Below the pieces are notes generated by a model that did no database searches, was not told the origin of the DNA, and saw only the letters and a program-made list of their open reading frames with translations. From contig CM060734.1 in NCBI GenBank assembly GCA_030704615.1, positions 59,412,042 through 59,476,041 on the forward strand: a DNA stretch of 64,000 nucleotides, written 5' to 3'. Both the position numbers and the translations under genes were made by a program. This document shows positions 54,926-64,000 of the stretch, one piece after another; within the stretch, counting starts at the first letter, position 1, and every line of letters starts with the position of its first letter. The DNA comes from Takakia lepidozioides. Lineage: Eukaryota; Streptophyta; Takakiopsida; Takakiales; Takakiaceae.

Positions 54926-57240
54926 CGTTAATAGTACAGCCCCCTCCTGTGAGCAGAGGTAATAAATTCGAAACACCATGCGTAATATGATCCCAACCAT
55001 ACCTTAAGGAAGAAGCTGGCAGGATGTACGCCAACATGGGACGCTCTAGGAAAGCCCCGTTCTCCCATACACAGGTTAAGATTTCCGAAGAGGGGTTGAT
55101 GAACCGCTTCCTCAAAGCAGGTGGGTTTGCTTTGTGCCAGATGCGGCCTCATGGAGTTCCACGCGGCCCAGATCGATTTCCAGGCAGACGAGTCCCTGCC
55201 TTTAGTTTTGACTTGGCCCTGGACCATCCATTTAAGAGAGGGCGCCCAGGAGCTAGAGCTGGAAGGAAAAGCATTAATCAGATGTTCCCTCAGTAACATG
55301 CACCAAGGGCTGTCCCCAAAACGAAGAGCCCTAGGAATCCACATGGCGAGCAGCGCAGAAATTTGATTGTAGGGGTCAATCAGCCCAAGGCCTCCCTCCT
55401 TCCGAGGTCTGCGAATTTGAGCCCAGGAAACCAAGCCCTCTTGGTGGGTGCAGAAGGGGAAGCCCCCCACAAGAAGTTTCTCATCATAGCCTTGATTTTT
55501 GCTATGAGCTTCGATCCTGGGGACCAGACTGAAGCTGAGAACCAAATGGAGGCAAGCATAATTTAATTAAGCACAAGTGCCCTACCTGCGATGGAGAGCA
55601 CGACAGAGCTCCAGAATGCGAGCTTGTTACGGAGCCTTTGCAGTATTGTCATACCTCTGCTCCTCCGTTAGGCCAATCCCCACCTGGAAGCCAAGCAGGG
55701 TATGCACTGTACCAGGTTGAAGCCATCTGAGCCCCCAGTCCTGTCCCCAAGGAGGGCCATGTCTTGTGGAGACACTGGGAAGGAAGCCCAACTGATTTAT
55801 TCCAGTTCACCTTAAGCCCGGAGGCAGAGCATAAGAGCTGAAGAGCTTCACAAGCTCTATTAATATTGGCCTCTCGTTGTTTAGCAGCAGAGTAGTTTCA
55901 TCAGCATACATGGACAGTTTAACAGACGAATCATGAGATACCTTCAGACCCACTATGTCTTGTCTATAATCTAGATTATGCCCCAAAGCATCTGCTGCTA
56001 TTAGGAATAGATAGGGGGGCAGGGGGCAACCTTGTCTAACAGACCTGTGAAGTGCAAAAGGTTTGGATATAGCTCCATTGACAGAAACTTTGCTAGATGT
56101 GGAGCTTAGTAGAAGTCTCACCCACCTTGAAAAGATCTCTGGCATACCAATTTTATCCAAAACTTTATGCAGGAAGCCCCAATCTATATTATCAAAGGCT
56201 TTTTCAAAATCTAGCATTAGAATTGCTAGAGGCTGCCCTAAGCATTTGGCCTTGTGCATGGCCTCGTGAATGAGGAGAAGATTGTCCAGGATCATTCTTC
56301 CTTTGAGGAAACCGGTTTGCTCTGGCCCGATAATCCGCAAGAGCGTCGGTTGGAGCCTTAATGCCGGGGCCTTGGCAATGATCTTGTAAGTGGTACTTAG
56401 TAAAGTGATAGGCCTATAGTTGGATAACGCACTCCTGTCTCCTTTTTAAAAAAATCAGAATGATTAGACTAGCGGACATTTGTGATGGCATGATGCCTTG
56501 TTTATAATGTCCCCAGCCATAGCCACAAAGTCATCCACTATTGTTTGCCAAAGTGCTTTAAAAAACTCTATAGTACTGTCTCGCGGATCTACTACTATCC
56601 CCCCATACTTGGGCACTATCATCCACGAAAACCCTTGCTTCCATTCCTCAAACTAATTGGAATGGTGTATACTTGGTGGTGACTTTATATGAAGTTCTGT
56701 ATGACCACAAAACTGTCAACAACTTTGTATCCCATTCTGTTCTGTTTGCATTGACTATCTTAACCAAGATAATACATAGTATTTTGTTGGTGGCCTCTAC
56801 CTGCCCATTGCCGTGTGGGTAATAGGTTGTACTCTTCCTGTGCACAATTTTAGGCCTGGCATTTTGCCAGATTTCAGGGAGTTCACGGCATGGGCTAGCT
56901 CCGAATTAGAGAGCGGGGCAGCCAATTCTTCTTTCTCTTCCCCATTGAGAAGCGATGGAATGTGCTGCAAAATGTGCTCAGATGCCTGATCCGCTGCTGC
57001 AGAAGTAGCCCTTTTGGAGAAGAGGGAGACAAAGTGTTTCTCTGCAATGAGAGCCATATCTTTGGGAGCAGTAGCAATAGAGGAGGCCATCCTCCTTTGT
57101 TTGGCCTTAATGAAAAAATACCTAGACATTTTCTCACCCTTCAGAGACCAATTGACACCCGCTTTGAGCTTCATGACATTCTCCCTTTCCTGCTTAAAGT
57201 ACCAAAGATTAGACTCAGCTGTATTATAACTTGCTAGAGT
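54926..57240 (-). pseudogene. LINE ORF2 reverse transcriptase, broken
   Basis: Minus-strand frames 57,174-56,860, 56,600-56,400, 56,340-55,807 and 55,545-54,928 form an L1-like RT: LNSLKSGKMPG, then ALSNYRPITLL, GPEQTGFLKGRMILDN, AILMLDFEKAFDNIDW, RQGCPLPPYLF and MYADETTLL. The catalytic YADD reads YADE (near 55,895), which should abolish activity. A gypsy integrase scrap interrupts it at 56,600-56,850, and the 12-kb element interrupts it at 54,925. An in-frame stop at 54,928 lies just before that junction. Confidence 0.85.
56600..56850 (-). pseudogene. gypsy integrase fragment inside the LINE RT
   Basis: The minus-strand frame has HRKSTTYYPHGNGQVEATNK, LWSYRTSYKVTTKYTPFQLV and, past one stop, GMEARVFV. 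This is the end of a gypsy integrase core (HPQxxGQxE-type block). It lies exactly between LINE residues KMPG and the FFKALWQ block. No LTR is attached. It resembles the integrase type missing from the 14.7-19.1-kb gypsy, not that of the large element. Confidence 0.8.
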
Positions 57241-57416
57241 GCTTCACCATTTTCCAAAAGGTGTTGACAGAGCTGCAGACACTTTTTCTTTTTGCAAGAG
57301 AGCAAGTGCTAGGTCCCTTGAGAGTTTCTGGGCCTTGCTCCTCACAGCTTCCAGCTTGGCGATAAATCTGAGCGTGGGCGACTCATAACTATTCCCTGCA
57401 GAGGACCAGGTTTGAG

Positions 57417-58394
57417 CTAGGGCCCTGCTAGGGCTTCACCTAAGACTGGAGACTTAAGCAAGGAAGGGTTAAGCTTGAAGAAACTTGATTTTGACCATTC
57501 TGAGGTTCTCTCTCTTTTTGCTGGTCCTGAGTCTAGATCAGAAGCTGATTTGGCCCAAGGGATGATGCCACTCGTGCAATATACCCTGTCCAGCCTAGCC
57601 ATTACTAAGTCTGGGGGTGCCCTACAGTTAGTCCAGGAAAATCGCAGACCATTGTCCCTAGGCACAGAGATGTCAATGAGACCAACAAAAAAACACAACT
57701 CTTCCCATGCATTCAGCTCTTTAGGAGTAAGATTGGTAGTGGACGGATCCAGTCTATCCGCCGTCCTATCCATCATATTGAAGTCCCCTGCCAAAATCCA
57801 TTGGTCTATGCCTTGGGTTTGCAGAATTTTATCCTGAATGAATTGCCAAAATGAAATTCTATCAGCTAAAACATTCGGAGCATAGATATTTATGAATCCA
57901 ATTTTCCAATTCGATCCTGGCATTGAAATAAGGCCGAACTGGACTCTGCCCACCATCCACGATTGCACATTCGAAATGTGTGGGGCCAGATTTGGGGAGA
58001 CAAGCACTGCTGTTCCTCCACGAGAGCCTTCCACCGTTCTATTCCACCAAGCCAGGTTAGAAGGCCAAAACATTTGTCCAAGAGAAAAGATTTTGGAGTC
58101 GTTTTGCTTATGCTCCTGCAAGAAGATGATAGAGTTATCCGACAGATGCGAGGCATCCCAACGCTTGAGTCTGGATCTTTTGGGGGCTGTGGCATCAGAC
58201 CCTATCCCCCATATGTTCCATGATCTAATGTTAAAAAACATCAACAGGGGGAGAAGGGCCCCAGATGGAGTCTCGAAATGATGGCCCGGAGGAGGAATAG
58301 AAGAAGCAGATCTTCTGTCATAGGGAGGGAGGGAGGAAACCCAACAGAGACCAGGGGAAGGGGAGGAGGAAGAAGCGAGCTCAATAGCCCCCAC
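57417..58394 (-). CDS. LINE apurinic-type endonuclease domain (ORF2 N-terminus)
   Basis: A 325-codon minus frame. From the ATG near 58,235 it has FFNIRSWNIWGI, IIFLQEHKQN, GGTAVLVSP, GFINIYAPN, WILAGDFNMMDR and RLDRVY, the ordered motifs of the exonuclease-endonuclease-phosphatase fold that nicks target DNA for L1-like retrotransposition. The frame is open across the domain. The linker to RT (57,410-57,180) is broken by stops. Frames upstream to 58,575 (FVALEEGKYPSGG) are of uncertain status. Confidence 0.88.
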   Translation of the reverse strand: MGAIELASSSSPSPGLCWVSSLPPYDRRSASSIPPPGHHFETPSGALLPLLMFFNIRSWNIWGIGSDATAPKRSRLKRWDASHLSDNSIIFLQEHKQNDSKIFSLGQMFWPSNLAWWNRTVEGSRGGTAVLVSPNLAPHISNVQSWMVGRVQFGLISMPGSNWKIGFINIYAPNVLADRISFWQFIQDKILQTQGIDQWILAGDFNMMDRTADRLDPSTTNLTPKELNAWEELCFFVGLIDISVPRDNGLRFSWTNCRAPPDLVMARLDRVYCTSGIIPWAKSASDLDSGPAKRERTSEWSKSSFFKLNPSLLKSPVLGEALAGP

Positions 58395-58620
58395 TTGGAT
58401 ACTTCCCTTCTTCTAAAGCAACAAACTGTCTTTTTTCCCTGGTAATGATATAAGTATCTCGGATTGTCTCTCTAAAACCCAGAACATAGGCAAATTGCAA
58501 CAACAGATTTTCTGTTAAACAGTTCAGCTCCGAGTCTATAGATAAATGAGGTAGCAACTTGCCATTGTAGTTCAAACTTACCAGTACCTGACATCTGCGC
58601 GGCTGATTGGACTCAAAGCA

Positions 58621-59529
58621 TCAGATAAACAGGGGGCGGGCACAGTAAGCCAAGCTTACCATAGAGGTCGAGGGCGAGGGCGTGGGAGCCATAGGCGAGA
58701 GCCTGGCGGTCTTGGTCGTTTTGGCATATGGGACAAAAGCGGCTTCATCTTCTTTACGGGCTGGGGATGACTGAGGTGGTGAAACTGCAGAGCCTAGAAT
58801 AGCGTTAACTAGCATGAAACCAGCAAAGAGGGTTTTGCTGCTCTTTGGGAAACCCCCCGCCGAGCCATCAAAGAGATCCTTCCTGCTGATCCAGTCGAAA
58901 GATGTGGCAGACCCTACATCCTTCACAGTGTCCTCCCAACGAAATGCCAGCAACGTGTGTACTGTGGAGCATGAGTCAAACTCCGCCGAGTTTCCCAGAA
59001 CGCTCCGAAATGCACAGTAGTGTCGCTTGAGAGATGAAATTGAAAGGGATGCTCTTTGAAGATATTTCCAACGAGCTTGAGAGAGGGCTCCACTTCCTTG
59101 GACGCCGCGTAATAAGTGGCATGGTGGGTCACTATCCATGACCCTGTCAAGCCCTCTGAGCCATTAGTGAGAAGAATGGAAGGTGGGTTTGAAGGACCAC
59201 TAAAACGTCCATAGATGATAGGCGTGACCTTCACCACAGCTTGGTTTTTGCGGACAGCGCTCTCTGGAGTCCAGTCGCACAGCTGGAGGTGAGCAAAGGA
59301 AATTGCAGGCATCTCGTGGCCAAGTTTATCTGTGGGTCCTCAAGCGTATAGGAAAAAGGACAGAAATCAAACACTGCTGGGGGGTGACGGGAGGAGGGCT
59401 TTCCTGATCAGGAGGCAGCAGCATGAGCCGCGGGCGAGGAGGCGGAGAAGACACCGAGGGTGAACCAGTTCGCTTTCGCTTAGCTAAGGAAAAGCTGACA
59501 TAGTTATAAAGAAAAAGAAAAAGAAACAT
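58621..59529 (-). pseudogene. candidate LINE ORF1 or unknown upstream ORF
   Basis: Two minus frames, 59,312-58,923 and 59,139-58,621, join by one shift near 58,980 into ~230 codons (SFAHLQLCDWTPESAVRK, SWIVTHHATYYAASKEVE, STVHTLLAFRWEDTVK, a Pro/Ser-rich end). A further frame (59,529-59,326) has KRKRTGSPSVSSPPPRPR. The position upstream of the endonuclease fits ORF1, but I do not recognise a known ORF1 domain, and a captured host gene is possible. The segment ends only ~370 bp before the CDC5 start codon. Confidence 0.4.

Positions 59530-64000
<4,471 letters not shown>

Overview
The window is eukaryotic nuclear DNA from a land plant with a large, transposon-rich genome. The evidence is spliced genes with GT-AG introns, plant-type copia, Ty3/gypsy, L1-like LINE and tRNA-SINE elements, a PLS-type PPR gene remnant, and two recognisable plant housekeeping genes. 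The PPR style and retroelement content suggest a seed-free plant (fern or lycophyte) more than a flowering plant, but this is only an inference. Only two host genes look intact, both on the + strand: a DHHC protein S-acyltransferase (34,203-38,140, seven exons) and the 5' 735 codons of CDC5 (59,900-64,000, runs off the window).

Layout. 1-2.4 kb: two head-to-head copia remnants. 3.6-5.1 kb: a decayed pogo/Tigger-like transposase. 5-14.7 kb: mostly unassigned DNA with tandem repeats, a solo-LTR-like repeat (11.3-11.8 kb) and a TIR element (12.4-13.1 kb). 14.7-19.1 kb: a minus-strand gypsy pol without integrase, followed by a coiled-coil ORF of unknown function. 19.9-21.1 kb: a minisatellite and a possible methyltransferase-like remnant. 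21.8-24.2 kb: a PPR pseudogene amplified in 303-bp steps. 25-30.5 kb: repeats and a CACTA-associated fragment. 31.0-33.1 kb: a 5'-truncated minus-strand copy of the special gypsy family described next. 34.2-38.1 kb: the acyltransferase. 38.6-39.0 kb: a copy of the CDC5 5' flank carrying a SINE with a 12-bp target-site duplication. 41.6-59.5 kb: a minus-strand LINE split by a 12.2-kb gypsy element (42,735-54,921). 59.9 kb to the end: CDC5.

The most interesting item is that 12.2-kb Ty3/gypsy element. Its domain order is Gag, two zinc knuckles, aspartic protease, a complete-looking C5 cytosine DNA methyltransferase domain (DNMT3/DRM-like motif order), RT, RNase H, integrase, and a C-terminal PHD finger. 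Directly after the left terminal repeat are 16 bases exactly complementary to a site inside that repeat, which suggests Tf1-like self-priming rather than tRNA priming. The polypurine tract and this primer site define one LTR (a+b, about 505 bp), but the insertion ends in the genome lie at an internal a/b point. The insertion therefore looks like a two-LTR circle opened inside an LTR. Two other copies in the window end in a compatible way. The copy here is dead, with several frameshifts and six in-frame stops, five of them TAG.
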